64,000 nt of DNA from Azospirillum oryzae. Its GTDB lineage: Bacteria > Pseudomonadota > Alphaproteobacteria > Azospirillales > Azospirillaceae. The notes under the pieces are model-generated. The model worked only from the letters and a program-made list of their open reading frames with translations. It was not told where the DNA came from and made no database searches. This document shows positions 18,763 to 27,636 of the stretch, piece after piece. The stretch's first letter is position 1, and every line of letters begins with the position of its first letter. Location: contig NZ_VTTM01000005.1 in NCBI RefSeq assembly GCF_008364795.1, positions 124,001-188,000 of the forward strand. The letters are read 5' to 3'. Both the position numbers and the translations under genes were made by a program.

Positions 18763-18779
18763 ATGTAGGTTTCCTACAT
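18763..18779 (+). promoter_or_regulatory. Palindromic operator candidate A' upstream of adhE
   Basis: ATGTAGG-TTT-CCTACAT: perfect 7-bp arms around 3 bases. It shares ATGTAG...CTACAT with the palindrome at 18600 and has its centre 163 bases from it, a spacing that would allow DNA looping. Confidence 0.6.
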
Positions 18780-18859
18780 ACTGCATGGAACCGCGAGATT
18801 CGGGCGTTGCGGGCCGGGAGACCAGCCGCATGGCGACGCCCGACGGGAGACGCCCGATC

Positions 18860-21544
18860 ATGGTCACGACCGTCACGACCCTTTCCGACCTGAACGCCCT
18901 GATCGCGCGGGTGAAGGCGGCGCAGGCGCGCTTTGCCGACTACCCGCAGGAGAAGGTCGACCTGATCTTCCGCAGCGCCGCTCTGGCCGCCGCCAACGCC
19001 CGCATCCCGCTCGCCAAGATGGCGGTGGCGGAGACCGGCATGGGCGTGATGGAGGACAAGGTCATCAAGAACCACTTCGCCGCCGAATACATCTACAACA
19101 AGTACAAGGACGACAGGACCTGCGGCGTCCTCTCCGAAGACCATGACGCCGGCATCCTCACCATCGCCGAGCCGGTCGGCCTGATCTGCGGCATCGTCCC
19201 CACCACCAACCCGACCTCCACCGCCATCTTCAAGGCGCTGATCGCGCTGAAGACCCGCAACGGCCTGGTCCTCTCCCCCCATCCCCGCGCCCGCAAATCG
19301 ACCTGCGAGGCCGCCCGCATCGTGCTCGCCGCCGCGGTCGAGGCCGGCGCCCCCGACGACATCATCGGCTGGATCGACGAGCCCTCGCTGGAGCTGTCCA
19401 ACGCCGTCATGCACCACCCCGACATCAACCTGATCCTCGCCACCGGCGGGCCGGGCATGGTCAAGGCCGCCTATTCCTCGGGCAAGCCCGCCATCGGCGT
19501 CGGCGCCGGCAACACACCCGCCGTCATCGACGAGTTCGCCGACATCAAGCGCGCCGTCGCCTCCATCCTGATGTCCAAGACCTTCGACAACGGCGTGGTC
19601 TGCGCGTCCGAACAGTCGGCGGTGGTGGTCGATGCCGTCTATGACGCGGTGCGCGACCGCTTCGCCCATCACGGCGGCTACATCCTGTCGGCCCGCGAGG
19701 CCGATGCCGTCCGCAAGGTTCTGCTGACCGACGGCCATCTGAACGCCGACATCGTCGGCCAGCCCGCCCACGCCATCGCCGCCATGGCCGGCCTGACCGT
19801 CCCGCACGCCACCAAGGTGCTGATCGCCGAGGTCACCGACATCGACGACAGCGAACCCTTCGCCCATGAAAAGCTCTCCCCCACCCTGGCGCTCTACCGC
19901 GCCAAGGATTTCCTCGAGGCCTGCGACAAGGCCGCCGCCCTGGTCGCTCTCGGCGGCATCGGCCACACCTCCGCCCTCTACACCGACCAGGACCAGCAGG
20001 CCGATCGCATCCGCCATTTCGGCGACAGGATGAAGACCGCCCGCATCCTGATCAACACGCCGTCGTCGCACGGCGGCATCGGCGACCTCTACAACTTCCG
20101 CCTCGCGCCATCGCTGACGCTGGGCTGCGGGTCGTGGGGCGGCAACTCGATCTCCGAGAATGTCGGGCCGCAGCACCTGATCAACAAGAAGACGGTGGCG
20201 AAGAGGGCGGAGAACATGCTGTGGCACAAGCTGCCCAAGTCGATCTATTTCCGCCGCGGCTGCCTGCCCTTCGCCCTTGAGGAACTGCGCGGCAAGAAGC
20301 GCTGCCTGATCGTCACCGACCGCTTCCTGTTCGAGAACGGCCATGTCAACGACAGCGTCCGGGTGCTGAAGTCGCTGGGGCTGGAGGTGGAGACCTTCTT
20401 CGAGGTCAGCGCCGACCCGACGCTGGCGGTGGTGCGCAAGGGCGTGGCGCTGGCGAATGCCTTCCAGCCCGACGTGATCCTGGCGCTGGGCGGCGGCTCG
20501 CCGATGGACGCGGCCAAGATCATCTGGGTGATGTACGAGGCGCCGGAGGTGGCGTTCGAGGATCTGGCGCTGCGCTTCATGGACATCCGCAAGCGCATCT
20601 ACACCTTCCCCAAGCTCGGCGTGAAGGCGCAGCTGGTGGCGGTGCCGACCACGTCGGGCACCGGATCGGAGGTGACGCCCTTCGCCGTGGTGACCGACGA
20701 GCGCACCGGCACCAAATACCCGATCGCCGACTATGAGCTGACGCCGACGCTGGCGATCGTCGATGCCAACCTCGTCATGGACATGCCCAAGGGCCTGACG
20801 GCGGCCGGCGGCATCGACGCGGTGACCCACGCGCTGGAGGCCTATGTCTCGGTGGTGGCGAACGAGTACAGCGACGGTCAGGCCTTGCAGGCGCTGAAGC
20901 TGCTGAAGGAGAACCTGCCCTCGGCCTACCGCAACGGGGCCCACGACCCGAAGGCGCGGGAGCTGGTGCACAACGCGGCGACGCTGGCCGGCATCGCCTT
21001 CGCCAACGCCTTCCTCGGCGTCTGCCATTCGATGGCGCACAAGCTGGGGGCGGAGTTCCACATCCCGCACGGCATCGCCAACGCGCTGCTGATCGCCAAC
21101 GTGATCCGCTACAACGCGGCGGACATCCCGACCAAGCAGACGGCGTTCAGCCAGTATGACCGTCCCAAGGGCGTGGCGCGCTACGCGCAGATCGCCCGGC
21201 ATCTGGATCTCGGCGGCAGCCGCGACCATGAGCGGGTGGAGAAGCTGATCGGCTGGGTCGAGGAGATGAAGCGGGCGCTGGAGATCCCGGCCTCGATCCA
21301 GGCGGCGGGGGTGCCGGAGGCGGCGTTCCTGGCGCGGGTCGATGCGATCGCCGAGGCGGCGTTCGACGACCAGTGCACCGGCGCCAACCCGCGCTATCCG
21401 CTGGTCGCCGAGATCAGGCAGCTGCTGGTCGACAGCTATTACGGCCGTGCTTATGTCGAGGCGTCCGCCCAGGATGTAGCGCCGGTCGAGGCCAAGCCTG
21501 CCACGAAATCGGCCGCCCGCAAGGACGCGGTGCCGGCCCAGTAA
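18860..21544 (+). CDS. adhE: Bifunctional acetaldehyde/alcohol dehydrogenase AdhE
   Basis: Large cytoplasmic enzyme of 894 residues that converts acetyl-CoA through acetaldehyde to ethanol and forms spirosomes. The N-terminal half is the CoA-acylating aldehyde dehydrogenase, with GIVPTTNPTSTAIFKALIAL and the catalytic Cys in DNGVVCASEQSAV. The linker and C-terminal half form the iron alcohol dehydrogenase, with ALGGGSPMDAAKIIWVMYE, GGIDAVTHALEAYVS and HSMAHKLGAEFHIPHG as metal-binding stretches. It aligns closely with E. coli AdhE from the residue after the chosen ATG. GGGAGA precedes both ATG 18860 and an in-frame ATG at 18830. Four dyads in the upstream 260 bases suggest tight redox control. 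Confidence 0.96.
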   Translation: MVTTVTTLSDLNALIARVKAAQARFADYPQEKVDLIFRSAALAAANARIPLAKMAVAETGMGVMEDKVIKNHFAAEYIYNKYKDDRTCGVLSEDHDAGILTIAEPVGLICGIVPTTNPTSTAIFKALIALKTRNGLVLSPHPRARKSTCEAARIVLAAAVEAGAPDDIIGWIDEPSLELSNAVMHHPDINLILATGGPGMVKAAYSSGKPAIGVGAGNTPAVIDEFADIKRAVASILMSKTFDNGVVCASEQSAVVVDAVYDAVRDRFAHHGGYILSAREADAVRKVLLTDGHLNADIVGQPAHAIAAMAGLTVPHATKVLIAEVTDIDDSEPFAHEKLSPTLALYRAKDFLEACDKAAALVALGGIGHTSALYTDQDQQADRIRHFGDRMKTARILINTPSSHGGIGDLYNFRLAPSLTLGCGSWGGNSISENVGPQHLINKKTVAKRAENMLWHKLPKSIYFRRGCLPFALEELRGKKRCLIVTDRFLFENGHVNDSVRVLKSLGLEVETFFEVSADPTLAVVRKGVALANAFQPDVILALGGGSPMDAAKIIWVMYEAPEVAFEDLALRFMDIRKRIYTFPKLGVKAQLVAVPTTSGTGSEVTPFAVVTDERTGTKYPIADYELTPTLAIVDANLVMDMPKGLTAAGGIDAVTHALEAYVSVVANEYSDGQALQALKLLKENLPSAYRNGAHDPKARELVHNAATLAGIAFANAFLGVCHSMAHKLGAEFHIPHGIANALLIANVIRYNAADIPTKQTAFSQYDRPKGVARYAQIARHLDLGGSRDHERVEKLIGWVEEMKRALEIPASIQAAGVPEAAFLARVDAIAEAAFDDQCTGANPRYPLVAEIRQLLVDSYYGRAYVEASAQDVAPVEAKPATKSAARKDAVPAQ

Positions 21545-21571
21545 ACAACTCCCCATGCCAGGACAGAGACC

Positions 21572-21817
21572 ATGAGCAAAGCGATCATGTGGGCCGAAAC
21601 CGATGCCCGCGGCTTCGAAACCGAATGCCTGTTCAACGAGGACAACCGCAGCCACGAGGTGCTGGTCTGCGCCAAGGGTCTGGGGCTCGACCGCGCGGAG
21701 AGCTTCCCGGTGGTCGAGGACCCCGGCCTGGGCATGAGCCCGGCCGACCTGCAGCGGTCGATCCGCACGGCCGACCGGCTGGTGTCGGAGATGAACCGGT
21801 CGCTGGGCGACTATTGA
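21572..21817 (+). CDS. 81-residue protein of unknown function downstream of adhE
   Basis: Small, soluble, acidic protein beginning MSKAIMWAETDARGFETEC. It starts 27 bases after adhE after an acceptable purine-rich site (AGGACAGAGACC) and ends just before a strong hairpin, so it is the last gene of the adhE transcript. No motif or family is recognised; a single Cys pair (C19, C33) is present. A role linked to AdhE is only an inference from position. Confidence 0.75.
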   Translation: MSKAIMWAETDARGFETECLFNEDNRSHEVLVCAKGLGLDRAESFPVVEDPGLGMSPADLQRSIRTADRLVSEMNRSLGDY

Positions 21818-21838
21818 GCGCCCCGGTCCCAGTCGAAC

Positions 21839-21872
21839 GGCCGCCCGCAGCAGTCCGATGCTGCGGGCGGCC
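21839..21872. terminator. Bidirectional hairpin between adhE unit and efflux operon
   Basis: GGCCGCCCGCAGCA (21839-21852) pairs perfectly with TGCTGCGGGCGGCC (21859-21872) around six bases. It sits between two convergent transcription units and can serve both. Confidence 0.75.
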
Positions 21873-21881
21873 CTTGCGTCT

Positions 21882-23468
21882 TCAGTGCTTCACCCGCCGC
21901 AGGATCAGGGCCAGCGGCACCGCCGAGGCGGAGATCAGCATCAGGGCGAAGAACACGTCGATGTAGGACCAGTAGGCGGTCTGCATCTGCACCTGCTGCC
22001 CGATATAGGCGATGGCCCGTTCCCGCGCCCCCGCCTGCCCGCCGGCGGTAGAAAAATAGGTCGTCGCCTGTTCAAGGGTGCGCTGATAGGCCGGATTGGA
22101 GGGGACGATGGTCTCGACCAGCCGGCTGTGGTGGAACTGCTCGCGCATCGCCAGCACATTCTGGGCGATGGACACGCCGATGGAGCCGCCGACATTGCGC
22201 GCGACATTGATGAGGGCGGAGGCCTGATCGGTCTTGTCGCGCGGAATGCCGTCATAGGACGCCGTGGTGATCGGAATGAAGATCAGCGGCAAGCCGATGC
22301 CGATATAGATGCGCGACCAGGCGAAGAACCAGAAGGTCGAGTCCGGGTTCAGCCGCGTCAGATCCCACATCGCCAGCGCGACGATGGTGGCGCCGGTGGC
22401 GATCAGGTATTTCGGCTGGATGCGCCCGGACAGCCGGCCGACCACGATCATCATCACCATCGTCACCATGCCACCCGGCGACAGGGCGAGACCGGCCCAG
22501 GTGGCGGTGAAGCCGTAATAGGCCTGCAGAAGCTCCGGCAGGAACTGGGTCGTCGCGATCAGGATCGCGCCGGTCGCCAGCATCACCAGAAAGCAGGACC
22601 CGAACTGCCGGGTCGCCACCATCCGCAGATCGAGCATCGGATTCTCCCGCCTCATCTCCCATGGGATCATCAGGCAGAAGGCGGCGATGCAGATGATGGT
22701 GAAGGTGATGATGAAGCCGGACGCGAACCAGTCGTCGGTCTGCCCGCGGTCCAGCACCACCTCCAGCGAGCCGAGGAAGGTCGCCACCAGCAGGAAGCCG
22801 ACAACATCCATGCGGATGCCCTGCCGCTTCATCCGCCGGCGCTCCTCGATGGCGGATTTCGGCTCCTGCACCAGGAAGCCGACCAGCGCGAAGGCGAACA
22901 GACCGACCGGTCCGTTGATCAGGAAACACCAATGCCAGGACAGATTGTCGGACAGCCAGCCGCCCAGCGTCGGCCCGACCACCGGCGCAACCACCACGGC
23001 GATGCCGAAGATGGCGAAGGCCTGCCCACGCTTGGCCGGAGGGAAGCTGTCGGCCAGGATCGACTGCGAGATCGGCACCATGCCGCCGCCGGCGAAACCC
23101 TGCAGTACCCGGAACAGCAGCAGCGATTCCAGATTCCAGGCGAAGCCGCAGGCGATCGAACTGGCGGTGAACAGCCCCAGACAGGTCAGGTAGAAGCGTT
23201 TGCGGCCATAGCGCTTGGCGATGAAGCTGCTGGCGGTAAGCACGATGGCGTTCGCCACCAGATAGGAGGTGACGACCCACGACGCCTCGTCGGCACTGAC
23301 CGCCAGCGTGCCGGAGATGTAGCGCAAGGCGACGTTGGCGATGGTGGTGTCCAGCACCTCCATGAAGGTGGCGATGGAGACCACCACGGCGATCAGCCAG
23401 GGATTGCGACCGCCTGCGGCACTCTGCGACGCATCGAAGCCGCCGGCGTCTTCCGCCGCGGCGCTCAT
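21882..23468 (-). CDS. DHA2-family multidrug efflux permease (EmrB-like)
   Basis: Major-facilitator drug/proton antiporter of 528 residues with 14 predicted membrane segments. Conserved family stretches include ATFMEVLDTTIANVALRYI (motif D1), VTSYLVANAIVLTASSFI and FRVLQGFAGGGMVPISQS. It would form a tripartite pump with the adaptor encoded upstream and an outer-membrane TolC not present here. The start at 23468 overlaps the adaptor stop as ATGA, and 20 further upstream codons run inside the adaptor gene, so the shorter form is preferred. The hydrophilic N-terminus is Ala/Gly-rich. Confidence 0.9.
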   Translation of the reverse strand: MSAAAEDAGGFDASQSAAGGRNPWLIAVVVSIATFMEVLDTTIANVALRYISGTLAVSADEASWVVTSYLVANAIVLTASSFIAKRYGRKRFYLTCLGLFTASSIACGFAWNLESLLLFRVLQGFAGGGMVPISQSILADSFPPAKRGQAFAIFGIAVVVAPVVGPTLGGWLSDNLSWHWCFLINGPVGLFAFALVGFLVQEPKSAIEERRRMKRQGIRMDVVGFLLVATFLGSLEVVLDRGQTDDWFASGFIITFTIICIAAFCLMIPWEMRRENPMLDLRMVATRQFGSCFLVMLATGAILIATTQFLPELLQAYYGFTATWAGLALSPGGMVTMVMMIVVGRLSGRIQPKYLIATGATIVALAMWDLTRLNPDSTFWFFAWSRIYIGIGLPLIFIPITTASYDGIPRDKTDQASALINVARNVGGSIGVSIAQNVLAMREQFHHSRLVETIVPSNPAYQRTLEQATTYFSTAGGQAGARERAIAYIGQQVQMQTAYWSYIDVFFALMLISASAVPLALILRRVKH

Positions 23469-24595
23469 CGCACCGTCACCCTCGGCACCACCGACATGCC
23501 GGGACCGATGGACACGCCGTCGGGCCACTGGTCGACGACGATCTTCACCGGGATGCGCTGCACCACCTTCACATAATTGCCCGTCGCGTTCTGGGCCGGC
23601 AGCAGGGAGAAGGCGGTGCCGGAGCCGGGCTGCACGCTGTCGACATGGCCGGTGACCGTCCGGTCGGGATAGGCGTCGATGCGGATGTCCACCGGCTGGC
23701 CCGGCCGCATGTCGGTGATCTGGGTTTCCTTGAAGTTGGCGGTGATCCAGATGTCGTCGGGCACGAAGATGGCAAGGCTCTGGCCGGCCTGGGTGAACTG
23801 GCCGACCGCCCCGCTCAGCTGCACCACCCGGCCCGGCTGCGCCGCGGTGATGGTGGTGTAGGACAGGTTCAGCTTCGCCTGATCCAGCTGCGCCCTGGCG
23901 CGCGCCAGATCGGCCTCGGCACTGGTGCGCTGGGCCTGGAGCGCGCCGACCTGCCGTTCGGCGGCGATCACCGCGGCGTTGGCGCTGGTCAGCTTCGCCT
24001 GCTGTTCCTGCAGGTTGGCGGTCGACTGCTGCGCCTGCTGCACCGTGCCGGCGCCGCGGGACTGAAGGTCGCGGTAGCGCGCCGCATCCTCCTTGGCAAA
24101 GCCGACCGACGCCTCGGCCTGGGCGACCTCCGCCTTGGCCTGATCGATCTGGGCGCGCTGGGCGGCAATCTGGGCGTCATAGCCGGTGATCGCCGCCTGG
24201 GCGGAGTCGATCTGGGCCTGCGCCTGCTCCAGCGCGGTCTGATAGTCGCGCGGGTCGATGCGGAACAGCAGGTCGCCGGCCTTCACATGCTGGTTGTCGC
24301 CGACCGCCACCTCCGTGACATAGCCGGACACCTTGGGCGCGATCGGGAACTGGCGGGTGTCGATGAAGGCGTCGTCGGTCGATTCATAGGGATGGATGTT
24401 GCGCTGCCAATAAATATAGCCGGCCACCGCCAGCAGGGCGAGCACCACCAGCCCGACGATGATCGCCAACGGATGGCGCCGGATGAATCCGGGCTTCTTG
24501 CGGCCGGCTTCGGCGGCCGGCTGTCCGCGTTCGCTGCGGCCGGCATCCTGATCCGCAAGTGTGACGACGTCCCTGTGCTGCTGGTCGTCCGGCAT
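23465..24595 (-). CDS. HlyD/EmrA-family membrane fusion protein
   Basis: Periplasmic adaptor of 376 residues anchored by one N-terminal membrane helix (PLAIIVGLVVLALLAVAGYI). The lipoyl-like half VSGYVTEVAVGDNQHVKAGD is followed by a long Ala/Gln/Glu coiled-coil hairpin, the second lipoyl half and a beta-barrel region (GQPVDIRIDAYPDRTVTGHV). The start at 24595 has CAGGAG upstream. The permease gene follows with an ATGA overlap, so the pair is one operon. A role in export of drugs or hydrophobic compounds is inferred from family. Confidence 0.9.
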   Translation of the reverse strand: MPDDQQHRDVVTLADQDAGRSERGQPAAEAGRKKPGFIRRHPLAIIVGLVVLALLAVAGYIYWQRNIHPYESTDDAFIDTRQFPIAPKVSGYVTEVAVGDNQHVKAGDLLFRIDPRDYQTALEQAQAQIDSAQAAITGYDAQIAAQRAQIDQAKAEVAQAEASVGFAKEDAARYRDLQSRGAGTVQQAQQSTANLQEQQAKLTSANAAVIAAERQVGALQAQRTSAEADLARARAQLDQAKLNLSYTTITAAQPGRVVQLSGAVGQFTQAGQSLAIFVPDDIWITANFKETQITDMRPGQPVDIRIDAYPDRTVTGHVDSVQPGSGTAFSLLPAQNATGNYVKVVQRIPVKIVVDQWPDGVSIGPGMSVVPRVTVR

Positions 24596-25167
24596 GGTGT
24601 GACGCTCCTGACCGAATTGCCGGGCGATCGGTAAAGGCCCGGTCGTTGTCGCGCGGGAGCGGTGCGGCTCCCCAGCGCGAAACACCGCGAACCCCCATCG
24701 CGTTGCACCAACGCGGCAGAAAGCCGGCCGAAACAGCCGCAGAACAGCCATGCCAACAGCCATGCCAGGGGTGGGTATTCGATCCGGCAAACACCCGGCA
24801 CGGCGGGGCGGGGCATGAGGCGGCCGGACACCCGGATCACGGCCTGTGTTTCACCGCCTGAATACAGAAAGCCACCGGTGACGGCTAATCATCAGTCTGC
24901 CGGAATACTCCGTAAATATACCCTGGAAAGCGCCACCGAAGTCGTCCCGACCCGGTCGCTGTTTTCTTCCCGGCTCGCCAGGTCCCTTTGTCACCGTGGC
25001 TCCGGCTATCCGGCAGCACGACATGCGGCATTTTGGCGCCGATGGGATCCGGACTCTGTTCACGTCATGCAGGCCGGCTTTAATATATCAGCATTACTTT
25101 TCAGAGAGTCCGGAACAGGCTGCTCGGGAAGAGCCGCCCAAACCGCCATCGGACCGGGGAACCGACC
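24596..25167. other. Long divergent intergenic region between efflux operon and NhaD-type gene
   Basis: 572 bases without a convincing gene. It must hold two divergent promoters. The part near 25075-25105 is A+T-rich. The leader of the antiporter gene may be long enough for an RNA element, but no known riboswitch pattern was recognised by eye. Confidence 0.4.
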
Positions 25168-26844
25168 ATGAAGCCCATCGGCAAGCTGTTGGCCTCCAAA
25201 GCCGTGGCGATCCTGGGCGGTGCTGCGGGTGCGAACCTGCTGTGGGCACCGACCGCCCTGGCCGATGCCGGTCACTTCGCCTATTCGACGGACGGCGGCG
25301 CCCGGGTCGCCGTCGGGCTGCTGCTGGCGGCGCTGTTCGCCACGCTGATCGCCGAAACCTTCCACAAGACGCTGGCGGCCGGCGCCGTCGTCGCCGTCAT
25401 GCTGATGGTCTCGGCGGCGACGCCGCTGCACATCATGGATTTCGACACGGCGGTGCGCGCGGTCGACTGGAACGTCATCTTCCTGCTGGGCAGCATGATG
25501 GCGATCGTGTCGGTCCTGATCGGCACGCGGGTCTTCGACTGGTTGAACGCCCGCATGGTGGCCTGGGCGCGCGGCCGGTCGAAGCTGCTGGCGAACACGG
25601 CCATCGTGGCGACGGCGGTGCTGTCGGCCTTCGCCGACAACGTCACCACCGTGCTGTTCATGGCGCCGGTGGTGTCGAAGGCGGCGCGCAGCCTGCGGGT
25701 GTCGGTATGGGCCCTGGCGATGCCGATGGTGATGGCCGCCAACATCGGCGGCACGGCGACGCTGATCGGCGACCCGCCCAACGTCATCGTCGGCGTGGCG
25801 GCCGGCCTGCCGTTCATGGACTTCCTCTATTTCCTGGCCGTGCCGGTGATCTTCATGATCGTCGCGCTCTGCGCCTTCAGCGCCTTCTGGTACCGCAAGG
25901 ATCTGGCCGGCGCCCATGCCGAGGGCGGGGGCAAGGCCGGGAGCGACGCCGAACCGGTGGAGTTGCAGGACCCGAAGGTGCTGTCCTGGACCCTGGGCGT
26001 GGTCGGGCTGACCTTCCTTGGCTTCTTCACCCACAGCATCACCCATCTGCCGGTCGGCGTCGTCGCCTTCGCCGGGGCGGTGCTGACCATGGCCGGACGG
26101 CACGTCATCCTTCGCGGCCCGCTGGGGGCCAAGAAGGCGGAACATCTGTTCACCCACGGCTTCGAACATGGGATCGAGTGGCTGACGCTGGGCTTCTTCA
26201 TCTTCCTGTTCATGGCCATCAGCTCGGCCGAGCATACCGGCCTGATCGCCGGTGCGGCGGCGAAGCTGCAGGATATGGTGCAGGCGGTCTCCGTCGGCTT
26301 CGGCATGGGGCTGCAGGCGAAGCTGCTGACCGCGGCGCTGCTGATCCTGGTGTTCAGCGCGGTGGTGTCGGCGGTGGTCGACAACATCCCCTACACCATC
26401 GCCGCCGCCGCCATCGTCCGGGTCCTGGTCGCCTCCTTCGCCACGGAGTTCACGGCGGCCGGGCTGGGCGGCGCGGAACTGCAGATGACCACCAACGTGC
26501 TGTGGTGGTCGCTGGCGCTGGGCGCCTGCCTGGGCGGCAACGGCACGCTGATCGGCGCCAGCGCCAACGTCACCACCATCGGGCTGCTGGAAAAGGACGG
26601 CCACCACATGCCCTTCGTCTCGTTCCTGCGGTTCGGCGTGCCGGTAACCGCCATGACGATCGGCATCGCGGCGCTGTACCTCACCAGCTATGTCTATGGC
26701 GGGGCGATCGAGACCAATCTGGTGGGGGCGATGGCGCTGCTGGCGCTGGGTGCCGCCGCCCTCCTGCGCGGTATGAACCGGCGGCTGCCCAAGACGGCGG
26801 ACGAAACGGCGGATGGGGCGCTGTCCCCGCCGGCGGGGGAATAG
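25168..26844 (+). CDS. NhaD/ArsB-type sodium:proton antiporter
   Basis: Inner-membrane ion transporter of 558 residues in the ArsB/NhaD superfamily. A signal-like N-terminus (ending APTALADAG) precedes about 12 membrane segments, as in NhaD. The two inverted-repeat signatures are NIGGTATLIGDPPNVIVG in the first half and GGNGTLIGASANVTTIG in the second, each followed by a conserved acidic or hydrophobic helix; LSAFADNVTTVLFMAP and VVSAVVDNIPYTIAAA carry the paired Asp-Asn motifs. It probably exchanges Na+ or Li+ for protons. The start follows GGGGAACCGACC. It is monocistronic with its own terminator. Confidence 0.85.
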   Translation: MKPIGKLLASKAVAILGGAAGANLLWAPTALADAGHFAYSTDGGARVAVGLLLAALFATLIAETFHKTLAAGAVVAVMLMVSAATPLHIMDFDTAVRAVDWNVIFLLGSMMAIVSVLIGTRVFDWLNARMVAWARGRSKLLANTAIVATAVLSAFADNVTTVLFMAPVVSKAARSLRVSVWALAMPMVMAANIGGTATLIGDPPNVIVGVAAGLPFMDFLYFLAVPVIFMIVALCAFSAFWYRKDLAGAHAEGGGKAGSDAEPVELQDPKVLSWTLGVVGLTFLGFFTHSITHLPVGVVAFAGAVLTMAGRHVILRGPLGAKKAEHLFTHGFEHGIEWLTLGFFIFLFMAISSAEHTGLIAGAAAKLQDMVQAVSVGFGMGLQAKLLTAALLILVFSAVVSAVVDNIPYTIAAAAIVRVLVASFATEFTAAGLGGAELQMTTNVLWWSLALGACLGGNGTLIGASANVTTIGLLEKDGHHMPFVSFLRFGVPVTAMTIGIAALYLTSYVYGGAIETNLVGAMALLALGAAALLRGMNRRLPKTADETADGALSPPAGE

Positions 26845-26881
26845 CGCGGGCTGCCCGCCTGCAAGGACGGACGGACAAGGG

Positions 26882-26918
26882 GCCGGCCGGATCCGACAGG
26901 GGTCCGGCCGGCTTTTTC
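26882..26918 (+). terminator. Rho-independent terminator of the antiporter gene
   Basis: GCCGGCCGGA (26882-26891) pairs with TCCGGCCGGC (26903-26912), followed by TTTTTC. Strong canonical structure. Confidence 0.9.
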
Positions 26919-27033
26919 TTCGTTCGGTCACATGACTGCGCGGCAGCAAAAAATTCCAAACCGGCAAATCCAAAACTGCGCCCAAACGTAGAAGGAAGGC
27001 AGCCCTAACCATCGCAATGCGGAGCCACAGCCC

Positions 27034-27618
27034 ATGATATTTCTGACGGAGACCGGCGCGAGCGGCACCGCCCGGGAGGTTTCTCCCGGCACCATCCCGC
27101 GCGGCGCGGTCCCCATCGACGACGAGGCGGCAAGGCTGGAGGCGCTGCGGCGCACGGGGCTGCTGGACAGCGATCCGGAGCCGGCCTTCGACGATCTGGT
27201 CGCCTGGGCCTGCGACCATTTCCGCGTGCCCATCGCGCTGGTGTCGCTGCTGGATGCCGACCGCCAGTGGTTCAAGGCACGCCGCGGTCTGGCCGTGCAG
27301 GAGACCCCGCGCGACATCGCCTTCTGCCGCTTCACCATCCGCCAGAGCCTGCCGATGGTGGTGGAGGATGCCGCCAGTGACCCGCGTTTCCAGAACAATC
27401 CGCTGGTGCTGGGCGAACCGCACATCCGCTTCTATGCCGGCGCGCCGATCATCAATCGGCAGGGGCTGGCGCTCGGCTCCGTCTGCCTGATCGACACGGT
27501 GCCGCGCAGCTTCGGCACGGTGGACCGCATGGTGCTGGCCCAGCTGACGGTGACGGCGCTGGCCGCCATCGAGCGACGCCAGCATGAAAAATTGCAGAGC
27601 GAAAATCGGGGGAGTTGA
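27034..27618 (+). CDS. Stand-alone GAF-domain protein
   Basis: Cytoplasmic sensory protein of 194 residues made almost entirely of one GAF domain (about 30-180). The pattern LLDSDPEPAFDDLVAWA, VSLLDADRQWFKARRGL, ETPRDIAFCRFTI and FYAGAPIINRQGLALGSVCLID is the common form found fused to GGDEF/EAL or histidine-kinase domains. No output domain is present. It is clearly paralogous to the GAF domain of the next gene (shared RQWFK, FYAGAP and GLALG blocks), so the pair probably arose by local duplication. The ATG follows a weak ribosome site. The neighbour starts 18 bases downstream. Confidence 0.85.
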   Translation: MIFLTETGASGTAREVSPGTIPRGAVPIDDEAARLEALRRTGLLDSDPEPAFDDLVAWACDHFRVPIALVSLLDADRQWFKARRGLAVQETPRDIAFCRFTIRQSLPMVVEDAASDPRFQNNPLVLGEPHIRFYAGAPIINRQGLALGSVCLIDTVPRSFGTVDRMVLAQLTVTALAAIERRQHEKLQSENRGS

Positions 27619-27636
27619 GGACGGCGGGTTGTTTTT

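Noticed and set aside
18611..21655. Very long open frame (over 1000 codons) on the strand opposite adhE
   Set aside because: It is the antisense shadow of a well-supported AdhE gene. Its translation is rich in Gly/His/Arg low-complexity sequence and matches no known protein pattern.
25000..25167. Sodium-responsive RNA element in the leader of the NhaD-type gene
   Set aside because: The leader is long enough, but no consensus could be matched by eye. A covariance-model search (Rfam, Na+ riboswitch families) would decide.
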